This document shows, one piece after another, positions 14,825 through 22,570 of a DNA stretch of 64,000 nt. The position numbers and the translations under genes were made by a program. The notes beneath the pieces were generated by a model, which made no database searches, had not been told where the DNA came from, and was given only the letters and a program-made list of their open reading frames with translations. How positions within the stretch are numbered: position 1 is the stretch's first letter; each line of letters begins with the position of its first letter. Origin of the DNA: Erinaceus europaeus (taxonomy: Eukaryota; Chordata; Mammalia; Eulipotyphla; Erinaceidae). Location: positions 114,943,064 to 115,007,063 of the forward strand of contig NC_080171.1 of assembly GCF_950295315.1 (NCBI RefSeq), written 5' to 3'.

Positions 14825-16300
14825 AAAAGAAAATATATGAAATCCCATAAGTTAGTCTTTCTTTTCCAACCAAGGTTATCCCTGGGCTGCTCTCCTCTAT
14901 GATTCATCCACTCCCAGAGTATTCTTTTCTTCTTTTGATTTTTAGATAGAGAAACAGAGAGTGCGGGAAACCCACCGCAGAGCAGCACTGTCACTTGTAA
15001 GACCTCCCCTCCCCCAAATACCCCACTATACCACCTCCACCCTCCTTGCAGGTGCCTCCCTAGGTAGTGACTGAACATTCAAACTCAGACGTGGTGAAGT
15101 GTGCAGTCTACTATGTGAGCTATCTCCTGGGGCCAAGATACTACCTATTTCCAATTAATAATTGAGATACTAGAAATGGTGAGAGGAGGTGAAATGGTGC
15201 AATGTTAGTATGCTGAAAGCAATCCAGTGAGTACGTTTAGAAACATATCCCGACACCTTTTATTGTCATAATGTATAGAGGCCTACAGAGTTGACCCAGT
15301 GAGGCCTGGGAAGATCGCTTGGCAGGGAACCCCTCGTTTCCAGGACAGCAGTTCGGAAGAGGAAGATGTTGCTGAAGATGCTGATGACAGGATGCCCAGC
15401 CCTGAGTAAGTGATTTTTTTTTTTTTTTTTTTTTTTTGTCAATGCAGGTCTATTCTAATGTTTGTAAAACCCGAGTTAGACTTGCTTGAGAAATATTGCA
15501 GACCTTCCAAACAATTTTAAAAAGTTTCTTGATAGATAAGTATTCCGGTTTTGTGTACCTACTCAGATTAAAGACATTTTAGAAGTCTGTTTGAATACTA
15601 TCAAAGAGGAGTTTCTATGCAATATTGAATGCCTACATTGGTGTTTGAAAAAAGAAAATTTTTGATATAAGACAGCATAGAGTCTAACATTGCTCAGTTA
15701 TATACTAAAGCATTATCTACAATCTTTAAGAAGACAAAGATAGAGTAAGAGGGCAGAATAGGCATCAGTGGTGCCTGTTGACAGTATAAAATAATAAGTA
15801 AACAGGTGGAGGGAACATGCAGATTTCATGCTAAGAAGGGACTGTACCTTACACTTACTGGTAGTAAGAATTTCAGCCTCTGTTTGATAGAAGTCAGGAG
15901 CCATGGAGTGATGAAGGCTAGGTCAGTGATAACCCTGGTAGAGTAACAAAAATAAAGTTAAAAAGAAGTTTCTGCTAGAAGAAGAAGAACTAGTGCAAAA
16001 GCATCTAAAATGAGCCTTATATCAGTTCATTAGCAAATTCTCTAGCCTTTTGTTAAGGGGAGCATGTTTCTCCATCCCTGGGGTGAAGATAGCACCAGGT
16101 GGGATGTTATGTGCTTAGAGAAGCCAGCTTGACACTTAAGTCACTTGTCAGAAAGAGGACCCAGCAATTGACTGGCTGCCACCCAGGCGAAACACTAGCA
16201 GATTGTTCGTAAGTGAATCTTCATTATTTATTACCAAAGCTTGATCAGAAGAGTTGATTTCAAGAGAATGGGGTCATTTTAACTCACAGCAAAATGAACA

Positions 16301-16354
<54 letters not shown>

Positions 16355-19313
16355 TGATTTAATTTATTAGTCAAAGATTGAGAACCAGAGGAGTCGGGCA
16401 GTAGCGCAGCGGGTTAAGTGCAGGTGTCGCAAAGCGCAAGGATTGGTGTAAGGATCCTGGTTTGAGCCCCCAGCTCCCCACCTGCAGGGGTGAAATAGGT
16501 CAGCGGGTGTCTTTCTCTCCCTCTCTCTGTCTTCCCCTCCTCTCTCTATTTCTCTCTGTCCTATCCAACAATGACGACATCAATAACTACAACAATAAAG
16601 CAAGGGCAACAAAAGGGAATGGATAAATAAATAAATATTTTTTAAAAATACTGAGAATCAGAGAATCACTCTGACATACATGATGCCAGAGATCAAACCT
16701 GGGGCCTCATTCTTGAGATATTTTCATTGCAAGCATTTCTTAAATATTGAGACCTGTCTCCTTTCTCTCTTGATTCAGGGAAGAATCACTGCCTGAGAAA
16801 GAAACCACTAGATTTTTCTTCTTCTCTAAGACTGATGAAAGACTTAATGGTAAGTTGGCTTTTTTGTTAAATGGAATCCAGCAGATAAATAAATACAGTG
16901 TATCCTTTACTACTGCACATCTCATATGATAGCATACTATTATAGTGAGGCATGTCACTTCTAAAACTCAGGTCTTGGAACATGATGGCCTCTTAGAACC
17001 TAGGTGGGGAGATTAGATTGTTAGGTGGCCAAACAGCTAGATTTATTTCAAGTGTTAGGTTATTTTGGTAGGAGAGATTTATTGACATGGGAACTCTTAT
17101 GTTTGACTTATGCAAAGAGATATGAGGCATATTTGGGAGGGTGATAAAGCATATTTGACATGCTTTTGTCTGTCTTCCCCACCTCTCCCCCTTGAGGTTT
17201 TTTTTTTTTTTAATCTATTTATTTTCCCTTTTGTTACCCTTGTTGGTTTTTATTGTTGTTGTAGTTATTATTGTTGTTGTCGTTGTTAGATAGGACAGAG
17301 AGAAATGGAGAGGAGGGGAAGACAGAAAGGGGGAGAGAAATATAGACACCTGCAGACCTGCTTCACCACCTGTGAAGTGTCTCCCCTGCAGGTGGGGAAC
17401 CGGGGGCTCAAACTGGGATCCTTACACCAGTCCTTGCGCTTCACGCCATGTGCACTTAACCCACCGCGCTACCGCCTAACTCCCTTTTTTTTTTTTTTTT
17501 TTTTTTATCAGAGCACTGCTCAGCTTTGGTTTACATACTGCTTTTTTTTGTACAGGTGATTGAAGACTTTGGAGCCTTAGGCATGAGAGTCTCTGCATAA
17601 CCATCATGCTACTTACCTCACCCTCTTTTTTTTATATATATACCTTTTTATACTTTTTTTTTATAACCTTACCCTCTTTTTTTTTTTTTTTTTTAACCAG
17701 AGCACTAATCAGCTCTGACTTATGGTCCTGTGGGGGGGATTGAACCTGGGAAATCAGAGCCTCAGGCATGAAAGTTTGTTTTAATAGCCATAATGCTACT
17801 GTGGTCCGGGAGGTGGTGCAATGGCTAAAGCATTGGACTGTCAAGTCACGAGGTCTTGAGTTAAATCCCTGGCAACAAACACATGTACCAAAGTGATGTC
17901 TGGTTCTTCTCTCTCTCCTCCTATCTTTCTCATCAACAAATAAAAAAATCTTAAAATAATAATAATAATAATAACCATTATGCTGCATTATGCTGTCTAC
18001 CTCTCCCTCTTTTTTTTTCCTTAGTTGAAATTAGTATAAATTGGGGGGAAATGTTCAGAACTAGAATTGAAGACCTTGATAATGTTAAACTTTTGTCCAC
18101 TGAGGAAAATTAATTTCCTGTCCCTCTTGTTTTGATTTACCTCCTAACAGCGTCTAACTTATTCTGGAGAGGAGTGGGAAATAATACTAGTAAAATATCC
18201 TGGGAGGCCAGAACTAACGAGTTACGTATGGTGAGTAATTACATCTCTATTCTGATTGTCTCCTTCAATAGATATGGCGTCGCTTCTGTGCTGATGTTCA
18301 CCTGGCATAACAAGGTGGGAAAACCTAGCACATGATTTACTGCACTCTGCTGAGCATGTCCTTGTATTCAGGCCTGCGTCAGTCCAGACAGACCTCTTCC
18401 CTGTCGCCAAAGGCCTCACCTCAGGTGAAGCAGAGCATGGAGATGATCCTGGTAGCAATGCTACCAACTGTGGAGCAACTTGTATTTATCTGAAATTCTA
18501 TTTTTATTTATCTCACATTCGATAAAATTTTCCCATGAGAGAGAAGCCAGAGAGCCACTCTGGCACGTGCAATACCAGAGTTCTACCCTGAGTCTCACAC
18601 ATTTGAGTCCTGTGCTTTACTGTTATGGGGAAAGAGGCAAGGCAGGATACCCAAGGCTGTTAGGGGAAAGCAGGTTTATTGATGCCACAGGCCCAGGGGA
18701 TGTCCCATCCACCCAAATTCTGCACCCTGACCAAAGACAGGATTCTCATTTCATATACTTTACAGCTCCTCAAAATTATGGGGTTCCATACACGGCAAGT
18801 ATATAGTGTGTCACACTAACTGGCACTCACACACAGCAAGGTTTCTTACTAACTTGCAAGAATATGAGGGGAAGAAACAGACAGGAGGGGAAGTAGCTGC
18901 AGAAGAGCTGTCTGGGCTTAGATGACTTCACAGAGGCAGGAACACCCCGTCTATAGTTTTTACTTTTAGCCTCTGCAACAACAGTTTTTCCAGTAACAGC
19001 CTGCCATACTACCAGATAAGCTGTCTACCCACAGTTCCTCCTTCCTTTCTTCTTTCCATTCCTCCCTCCCTTCCTTGCTTTCTCTTTTCCTTCCTTTTTC
19101 TTTCTTTTCTTTACCAGAGGACTTCCCAGCTGTGGCTTGTGATGGTGCTGGAGCTTGAATTTGAGACCTCTGGTCCCTCAGGCATGTAGTTGTGTTACAT
19201 AAACCACTGTACAATTTTCAGGCTCTATTTTTAATTTTAAAAAAATTATTTTATTTTTCCAGGATTGCCGAAAGAAACATAAAGATGCCAAAAGGAGAGT
19301 GAAACCAAAATAA
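1..19313 (+). CDS. NOL8: NOL8, nucleolar protein 8 (3' part, 11 coding exons)
   Basis: Gene-level entry. The coding exons are 1-1791, 3209-3325, 3666-3788, 4072-4162, 5943-6081, 6740-6817, 10003-10274, 15279-15405, 16779-16849, 18151-18230 and 19263-19313. They join in one frame of about 979 codons plus TAA. Human NOL8 has about 1167 residues, so the N-terminal RNA-recognition motif lies upstream of the window. The visible protein is hydrophilic and low in complexity. It has acidic Ser/Asp/Glu clusters (DSDTESETEE, SSDDEESGSDDDS), a basic KRKKKK run, and a lysine-rich C-terminus ending KRRVKPK. Family knowledge: NOL8 (Nop132) is a nucleolar protein that anchors the helicase DDX47 and is linked to ribosome biogenesis. 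All introns are GT..AG. No frameshift or stop interrupts the frame. Confidence 0.97.
2052..2332 (+). repeat. SINE-A
   Basis: Full-length tRNA-derived SINE with box B GTTCGAGCCCC, AAC/AAT tail and poly(A). It is flanked by GATACAACTACT / GATACAGCTACT duplications. Confidence 0.9.
2866..3080 (+). repeat. SINE-B
   Basis: Diverged copy ending in AATAAATATT. A GATTAGATG / GAATTAGATG flanking duplication is visible. Confidence 0.8.
3209..3325 (+). CDS. NOL8: NOL8 exon
   Basis: This exon has 39 codons from DGHPADKSTH to REEVAK. The acceptor is CCTCTAG and the donor GTAAGA, with phase 0 on both sides. It carries the conserved IIFGSDTESETEE acidic segment. Confidence 0.95.
3666..3788 (+). CDS. NOL8: NOL8 exon
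   Basis: This exon has 41 codons, ESSTKTSGKLFDSS through GKAGQK, with acceptor AACAG and donor GTGAGT. It contains the acidic DDEESGSDDDSNRF stretch conserved in human NOL8. Confidence 0.95.
4072..4162 (+). CDS. NOL8: NOL8 exon
   Basis: The exon encodes LLNLQSQFGNDDRFRMDSRF and then an acidic LESDSEEEQE. The acceptor is TGTGTAG and the donor GTAAAT. It ends one base into a Glu codon (phase 1). Confidence 0.94.
4345..4510 (-). repeat. SINE-A, inverted, 3'-shortened
   Basis: Complement of the SINE-A head (CGCTTAACCCGCTGCGCTACCG) and pyrimidine block. The AAC tail is missing. Confidence 0.85.
4570..4724 (-). repeat. SINE-B, inverted, old copy
   Basis: Complement of a SINE-B with many substitutions (AACCCAGGTCCTTGC, GTGCACTTTTAACC). 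Confidence 0.7.
4735..5064 (-). repeat. Old SINE (D/C-like), split by a SINE-A
   Basis: Its left part ends at AATCTAATTCTT and resumes at 5028 with GTCTAATTCTTAATCCACTGC. The inserted SINE-A at about 4816-5024 duplicated the TCTAATTCTT target. Confidence 0.75.
4816..5024 (-). repeat. SINE-A, inverted, nested
   Basis: Complement of SINE-A from tail (CCCTTTTGTTACCC) to near its head, inserted into an older SINE with a TCTAATTCTT duplication. Confidence 0.85.
5094..5267 (-). repeat. SINE-A, inverted, 5'-truncated
   Basis: Only the 3' half is present, ending abruptly at TGCTTCACCGCT. A GTTTTGTTCTT(C/T)TATT direct repeat flanks it, so the truncation arose at insertion. Confidence 0.8.
5943..6081 (+). 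CDS. NOL8: NOL8 exon
   Basis: The exon completes the split Glu codon and then encodes INERKTAEEEELATEKQKA through SVATKKFK. The acceptor is TTTAAG and the donor GTATGG. It ends in phase 2 within a Lys codon. Confidence 0.94.
6740..6817 (+). CDS. NOL8: NOL8 exon
   Basis: The exon encodes DIVRYDPTRQDHATYERKKD and then DKTKE. The acceptor is AATATAG and the donor GTCAGT. It ends in phase 2. Confidence 0.94.
6927..7154 (+). repeat. SINE-B
   Basis: Full copy ending AATAAATAAATAAAGATAATAAAA with poly(A). It is flanked by AAGACTGAGG duplications. Confidence 0.9.
7333..7452 (+). repeat. SINE-C
   Basis: Diverged copy with CACCACCATAAGCCAGAG and CAGTGCTCTGG, followed by an A-run. Confidence 0.75.
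7486..8105 (+). repeat. SINE-A, 5'-truncated, split by a solo LTR
   Basis: The SINE body runs to AATTAAAGAAGGG at 7640. After the LTR at 7641-8072 it resumes GAAGGG...GGGAATAAATAATT. Confidence 0.8.
7641..8072 (+). mobile_element. Solo LTR of a class II (ERVK-like) endogenous retrovirus
   Basis: 432 bp beginning TGTTGGTATGC and ending AAAACAACA, with GAAGGG on both sides (7635-7640, 8073-8078) as a 6-bp target duplication. Inside are a 21-bp near-tandem repeat at 7712-7732 and 7733-7753 (one mismatch), a TATA-like TATATTTATAA at 7913, and AATAAA at 7989-7994. TGTTG/CAACA ends plus a 6-bp duplication are typical of class II elements. No internal viral genes are present. A tRNA-Gly-like stretch lies at 7785-7815. 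Confidence 0.85.
8186..8560 (-). repeat. Interspersed repeat fragment (L1-like, unclassified), with nested SINE-C
   Basis: The segment at 8405-8560 is the complement of the repeat at 28976-29206 (CTGTAATTGCTTCTCCACTGG shared). An inverted SINE-C at about 8268-8404 interrupts it. Confidence 0.6.
8268..8404 (-). repeat. SINE-C, inverted
   Basis: Complement of SINE-C: poly(T), AGAGCACTGGTCA, GATTGAACCTAGGGCTTTGG, GCATAACCATTATGCTATCT. Confidence 0.85.
9300..9512 (-). repeat. SINE-B, inverted
   Basis: Complement of SINE-B with CATGACATAGCTTT duplicated at both sides. Confidence 0.9.
9540..9822 (+). repeat. SINE-A
   Basis: Full copy with poly(A) tail. AAAAACTTAG is duplicated on both flanks. 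Confidence 0.9.
10003..10274 (+). CDS. NOL8: NOL8 exon
   Basis: The exon encodes the basic SKSKRKKKKEEAEKLPEVSK segment, then MYYNIATDLKEIF and the conserved GGFTFSFFDSEVTDS. The acceptor is GATTCAG. The donor GTACTA is weak (no +5 G). It ends in phase 1. Confidence 0.94.
10370..10480 (-). repeat. SINE-C/D fragment, inverted, old
   Basis: GGTGCCGGGGATTGAACCTG and GGAGCCTCAGGCG are recognisable. The borders are unclear. Confidence 0.6.
10496..10655 (+). repeat. SINE-A, 5'-truncated, with extra 3' module
   Basis: The pyrimidine block and AAC tail are followed by a CCAGGAGCAGTGGATTCGTAG module that most copies lack. Confidence 0.75.
10774..10902 (+). repeat. SINE-C
   Basis: Head AGATAGCATAATGGTTATGC through CAGTGCTCTGG-like end plus A-run. 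Confidence 0.85.
10966..11252 (+). repeat. SINE-A
   Basis: Full copy with box B GGTTCGAGCCCC and an AATAAATATTTTTTAA end. Confidence 0.9.
11400..12118 (-). repeat. L1-like fragments (unclassified)
   Basis: This is AT-rich interspersed DNA. At 11925-12010 and 12050-12110 two near-identical stretches read AAAACCGTAGGATA(A/G)GAGG, related to the 28976 repeat. Older TGGAGTCTGCCTTCTTGGATT text lies at 11614. I see no gene. Confidence 0.5.
12148..12450 (+). repeat. SINE-B with extra 3' module
   Basis: SINE-B body to AATAAATAAATAGG, then ACCAGGAGCAGTGGAATTGT and the AGCTCCAGCAACAATCCTGA module. Confidence 0.75.
12508..12652 (-). repeat. SINE-D, inverted
   Basis: Complement of SINE-D from ATTCATGAGAAA to CCACTGTGCCACCTCC. 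Confidence 0.85.
13076..13520 (-). repeat. SINE-A, inverted, split by SINE-D
   Basis: The SINE-A tail (CCCTTTTGTTGCCCTTG) breaks at about 13120 and resumes at 13260. The head ends at 13520 beside CTTCC repeats. Confidence 0.85.
13136..13257 (-). repeat. SINE-D, inverted, nested in SINE-A
   Basis: TTTATTTATTCATGAGAAAA to GCTTGAGAGTCTAGTGCC. It is younger than the SINE-A it interrupts. Confidence 0.8.
13702..13916 (+). repeat. SINE-A, diverged
   Basis: GGCCGGGCAGTAGCTCACAG head, CTCCCCACCTGTAGG core and pyrimidine block. Confidence 0.75.
14217..14474 (+). repeat. SINE-A
   Basis: Full copy ending GAGAAAATAAATAAACATTTT. Confidence 0.9.
14634..14835 (+). repeat. SINE-C with expanded (GAAA)n tail
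   Basis: SINE-C body to CAGTGTTCTGG. Its A-rich tail has expanded into GAAAA/GAAA repeats at 14748-14835. Confidence 0.85.
14934..15134 (-). repeat. Old inverted SINE-B-like sequence
   Basis: Weak resemblance only (TAGATAGAGAAACAGAGAG, AGCTATCTCCTGGGGCC). Confidence 0.4.
15279..15405 (+). CDS. NOL8: NOL8 exon
   Basis: The exon encodes AYRVDPVRPGKIAWQGTPRF followed by QDSSSEEEDVAEDADDRMPS. The acceptor is GTATAG and the donor GTAAGT. Its 127 bases keep the frame from phase 1 to phase 2. Confidence 0.94.
16304..16353. repeat. (TG)n microsatellite
   Basis: An uninterrupted TG run of about 48 bases in a NOL8 intron. Confidence 0.95.
16389..16652 (+). repeat. SINE-A
   Basis: Complete head. The central region is shortened at GCAGGGGTGAAATAGGT. 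AATAAATAAATATT tail. Confidence 0.9.
16779..16849 (+). CDS. NOL8: NOL8 exon
   Basis: The exon encodes EESLPEKETTRFFFFSKTDE and then RLN, including the hallmark FFFF run of NOL8. The acceptor is GATTCAG and the donor GTAAGT. Confidence 0.95.
17195..17487 (-). repeat. SINE-A, inverted
   Basis: Complement from poly(T)/TTATTTTCCC to GCTACCGCCTAACTCCC. Confidence 0.9.
17488..17628 (-). repeat. SINE-C, inverted
   Basis: Poly(T), CAGAGCACTGCTCAGC and GCATAACCATCATGCTACTT. Confidence 0.8.
17668..18008 (-). repeat. SINE-C, inverted, split by SINE-D
   Basis: The copy breaks at CCATAATGCTAC (17801) and resumes at CCATTATGCTGC (17975), the duplicated target of the inserted SINE-D. Confidence 0.8.
17801..17976 (+). 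repeat. SINE-D, nested
   Basis: GTGGTCCGGGAGGTGGTGCA to AACAAATAAAAAAATCTTA with an AAT repeat tail. Confidence 0.85.
18151..18230 (+). CDS. NOL8: NOL8 exon
   Basis: The exon encodes ASNLFWRGVGNNTSKISWEA and then RTNELRM. The acceptor is CTAACAG and the donor GTGAGT. It ends in phase 0. Confidence 0.95.
18514..18620 (-). repeat. SINE-D, inverted, interrupted
   Basis: Complement of SINE-D ending abruptly at TGTGCTTTAC, where a different element begins. Confidence 0.65.
18621..19030 (-). mobile_element. Possible antisense LTR
   Basis: Non-SINE DNA begins with TGTTATGGGG inside a SINE-D. It holds an antisense AATAAA (TTTATT at about 18676) about 55 bases from that end and a TATA-like antisense stretch near 18754. 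I could not find a matching target duplication, so the right border and class are uncertain. Confidence 0.35.
19108..19214 (-). repeat. SINE-C-like, inverted, old
   Basis: ACCAGAGGACTTCCCAGCTG, GGTGCTGGAGCTTGAA and CCTCAGGCATG are recognisable. Confidence 0.6.
19263..19313 (+). CDS. NOL8: NOL8 terminal coding exon and stop
   Basis: The exon encodes DCRKKHKDAKRRVKPK followed by TAA at 19311-19313. The acceptor is TTTTTCCAG. The lysine/arginine-rich tail matches the human C-terminus. Confidence 0.95.
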   Translation, partial: DCRKKHKDAKRRVKPK

Positions 19314-20415
19314 TGTCTCTATTGCTTTTAATACTGCATGTGAACCATATGAACAGGCTTCACCTATGGACATTGGGGGACACAGAAAATAACTTTCGCT
19401 GACAAAGAATTCCAAGTGAAGGAATATTCCATTTCTTTCTGATGGTGATTCCAGACCACTTTGGTTGCTATCTTTTTTGTGTGAATTTCCTCTGTATGTT
19501 TCCCACAAAATTAATTGGGACAGTCTCAGATACTTTTTATGTATAAATCTCTTTATCATTTACCCTTCAGATGATAGATTTATGTAAAACCTTTTAAATA
19601 TATGAATCAGAGAAGACTCTGGTTTTCCAAGTAGACTTTGGGTTAATTATAAACTAATTAAAATATTTATTTCTGATTTTACCAAACTCATCTCACACTC
19701 TCTTGAAGGGTTTGTTTAGAGAGTTGAGATAAGTCATTGTTGAGTCCTGTTTTTATGTCCTGGTATCCTAATTAAAATGTGGGCCAGATAAAGACAACAA
19801 TAGAGTATCTTCCTGTCCTCACCCTCCAGGAATTGATGCAAGCAAGGATATCAATCTCAAAAGTCTAGTTAAACCAGACACTTCTAAAAAATACAAGTAT
19901 CTAAATAAAATAAAAATACAAGCAACCTTTGGGTCTAGTAGGGAAGCTTTTTCCTCCCTTGTGGAGCGGGAACTCCACAGACGTGTCATTTCACGGTTCC
20001 CAGCCCATTTTTTAGTTCAGAAAGGAACAGAGACAGAGAGAGAAATACACCCGAGCTTCCTCTGTTGCCATGGTAAATACCACATGGGCTACAGAGAAGG
20101 AACAGCCCTCATTCACTCAGGGAGAAGGATTTATACCTCATGAAAATCAACCTGGCTAGGATTGTAGACTACGTCTATCAAAGTGGATTCTATACAGAAT
20201 TGTATATGTATTGTTCCAAAGGATCATTGTTGATCCTCAATGTATATATCTGAGATAACTATATTGATTTATGTCTTGATTAAATGTAAACTCTGAAGCC
20301 TTAGGTCTCATCTGGTTTATTGACCCTGCTGGCCCCCTGTCTTGAACTGTCTAGATCATAATGGATGCTCATTATGTCTTTTTTTTTTTTTTAATAAACT
20401 GTTGAAATGTCACTG
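19314..20415 (+). other. NOL8: NOL8 3' untranslated region
   Basis: AT-rich sequence after the stop, free of recent SINEs. AATAAA signals lie at 19904-19909, 19909-19914 and 20393-20398. The last has a GT/T-rich stretch just downstream and is the most likely main poly(A) signal. The 3' end near 20415 is inferred. Confidence 0.7.
20393..20398 (+). promoter_or_regulatory. Poly(A) signal, likely NOL8 3' end
   Basis: Canonical AATAAA follows a T-run. Cleavage is expected 10-25 bases on, ahead of a GTCTGCTTGCTGG-type downstream element. Confidence 0.6.
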
Positions 20416-20507
20416 AAGGTCTGCTTGCTGGTCAATTATTTTGTTCCCTGTACAAGAATTACCCAGAGGGATACAGTACCTGTGAATAAATCATAAATAA
20501 CAGTGTT

Positions 20508-20755
20508 GTGAGTCGGGCGATAGCGCAGCGGGTTAAGTTTGGGTGGCGCAAAGTGCAAGGACCCGTGTCAGAATCCCAGTTCGAGCCGCCTCCTCCCCAC
20601 CTGCAGGTGGGTCACTTTACAAGCGGTGAAGCAGGTCTGCAGGTGTCTGCCTTTCTCTCATCTTCTCTGTCTTCCCTTCCTCTCTCCATTTCTCTATCCT
20701 ATCCAACAATGACAACATCAATAACAAATCCAGATTTAAAAAAAAAAAAAAAAAG
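20508..20755 (+). repeat. SINE-A
   Basis: GAGTCGGGCGATAGCGCAGC head to CAATAACAAATCC and poly(A). Confidence 0.9.
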
Positions 20756-21081
20756 CTACTGGCTAAGCCAGCAGAGATTTTTAAAGGGGCAGTGTATTTG
20801 AATTTTACTCAGTGATTGGGGCCAGAAGTTAGTGTTAATGGTAAAGGACTCAGTTGGAGCACCCAGCCAACATGTAAAAGCACTATGCAGAAGGGAAGTG
20901 ATGGTGTGGTCTCTCTCACTTTCTATCTCCCCATCTATCTGGGAAAAAGGGAAGGGGGAGTGTTGGTGCCGAGGACTTGTGCAGATGTGAAACTCCAGTG
21001 AGGCCCTAGCAAGGGGGCAAAGGGAGAAAGAGTGAAAAAGAGTAAACTTAAAGCTTATTAAAAGATAATAAATACCCTGCG

Positions 21082-21396
21082 GGGACTGGGCGGTTGCGCA
21101 GCAGGTTAAGCTCAAGTGACAAAGCACAAGGACGGCCTACCTGTTCTAGCCTCCAGCTTCCCACGGGGGGGGGGGGGGGGGGGGGGCGGCGGTGTCACTT
21201 TGCAAGCGGTGAAGGTCTGCAGGTGTCTTTCCTCCTCTGTCTTCCCCTCTCGATTTCTCTCTATCCTATCCAACAATTCTAGCTATGACAACAAAAACAA
21301 CTACAACAACCCATCCAGGACAAAAAAATGGGAAAAATGGCCTTCAGGAGCATGCAAGCCCCGAGCCCCAGCAATAACCCTAGAGGCAAAAAAAAA
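21082..21396 (+). repeat. SINE-A with extra 3' module and G22 run
   Basis: A diverged head, an uninterrupted G run at 21165-21186, the pyrimidine block, and then the AGCCCCAGCAATAACCCT module. A short SINE-C remnant follows to about 21450. Confidence 0.75.
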
Positions 21397-21479
21397 GATT
21401 CAATTCCCGCACCACCATAAGCCGAAGCCATGCAGTGCTCTAGTGTTAATATATAGAGAGAGAGCAGATCAATGTAATA

Positions 21480-21676
21480 AGTGAATTTTTATTTTATTTA
21501 CTTATTGGATAGAGACAATCAGAAATCAAGAGTAAGGGGGAGACAGAGAGAGACCTGCATCCCTGCTTCACCACTCGTGAAGCTTTCCCCCTTCAGGTGG
21601 GGACCAGGGGCTTGAACCTGGGTCCTTGCCCACTGTCAACGTGAGCTCACTCAGGTGCGCCACCCATCCGGCCCCA
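21480..21676 (-). repeat. SINE-B, inverted
   Basis: ATAAGTGAATTTTT is duplicated at both ends of this complement of SINE-B. Confidence 0.9.
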
Positions 21677-21735
21677 TAAGTGAATTTTTCTCAGCAAATA
21701 TTTAAAATTCTTTTTTTTCTTGCCATGCAGACTTT

Positions 21736-21938
21736 TTAAAAATCTTTATTTATTGGATAGTGACAGCCAGAAATCGAGAGGGTAGGGGGAGATAGGGAGA
21801 AAGACAGAGAGACACAACTGCAACACTGCTTCACCACTTGTGAAGCGTTTCCGCTGCAGATGGGGACCAGGGACTCGAACCTGGCTTGTTCTGAATTTTA
21901 ACATGTGCACTCAAACAGGTGCGCCACCACCCGGCCCT
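21736..21938 (-). repeat. SINE-B, inverted
   Basis: TTATTTATTGGATAGTGACA to GGTGCGCCACCACCCGGCCC. Confidence 0.88.
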
Positions 21939-22404
21939 TAAAACTAATCTTAAAGTTGACTGACAAGCAGGGTTTTTCCATTTTTCCCCCCCTCCTCTCT
22001 GTATTGTCTTGTCTTTCCATATGGCAGTCTGCGATCAGCAAAATACAGAAATCAGGAGGTCACGGTGAGGACAGGAATGCCGGAAGTTTCCCTGGGTGTC
22101 CTGTGCTGCACCGTCTGGGACAGTCAGGACAACGTTTTGCAAACGCCCAGACTTTCATTCACAGCTCATGTAAACACACGTATGGCTACAGAATTGTAGC
22201 ACAAGCAACGTGGCTTGGCCCCTGGCGCTCCATTGCGCCCTAAAGCAGATCTGACACGTGGGCACAAGCCCCCAGCTCCCGCGAGCCACGCCTCTCCCGG
22301 CACCCGTAGCGCCTCGCCCGTCCTCCCATGACGCCCCGCGCTGGACGAGCGCATCTGCCCAATAGGCAACGGATTTGTTGGTAGGTGACGGGCCGCACGT
22401 GATG

Positions 22405-22414
22405 ATTGGCCAAT
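22405..22414. promoter_or_regulatory. Palindromic double CCAAT box (NF-Y type)
   Basis: ATTGGCCAAT presents a CCAAT box on each strand, about 50-60 bases upstream of the ETS/AARE cluster. This is a usual NF-Y distance from a start site. Another CCAAT lies at 22359-22363. Confidence 0.55.
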
Positions 22415-22454
22415 GGGGCCCGACCCCCATCTCTTCGCGCGGCGCTGTCAGTAT

Positions 22455-22463
22455 ATTGCATCA
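22455..22463 (-). promoter_or_regulatory. Amino-acid response element (ATF4-C/EBP type)
   Basis: ATTGCATCA is the reverse complement of TGATGCAAT, a perfect fit to the TGATGxAAx consensus bound by ATF4-C/EBP heterodimers. Aminoacyl-tRNA synthetase genes are known ATF4 targets. Binding here is inferred. Confidence 0.6.
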
Positions 22464-22470
22464 CTTCCGG
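22463..22470. promoter_or_regulatory. ETS/GABP site
   Basis: ACTTCCGG (CCGGAAGT on the other strand) directly abuts and shares one base with the ATF4-type element. Such ETS sites commonly lie at transcription starts of housekeeping genes. Confidence 0.55.
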
Positions 22471-22570
22471 TCGCCGGTCCGGGCGTGGATGCGGCGCTTT
22501 CCCGGATTCCTCGCCGGCTCTGCTCGCGGGGTCCCCTCTTCGAACCCTGCCCTGGTCACGGGGCGTCCAG
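22465..22570 (+). other. IARS1: IARS1 non-coding exon 1 (inferred)
   Basis: The 5' border is not visible. I place it just after the ETS site. The 3' border is the strong donor CAG|GTATGT at 22570/22571. Splicing to 25584 would yield the 5'UTR. An upstream ATG at 22489 lies inside it in weak context (T at -3, C at +4). Confidence 0.5.

Larger units (their letters stand above)
20416..22230. other. Intergenic region between NOL8 and IARS1
   Basis: This stretch holds two SINE-A copies (20508, 21082) and two inverted SINE-B copies (21480, 21736). Between them is unassigned DNA at 20756-21080 and a transition into the CpG-rich IARS1 promoter from about 22050. I see no gene in it. Confidence 0.8.
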
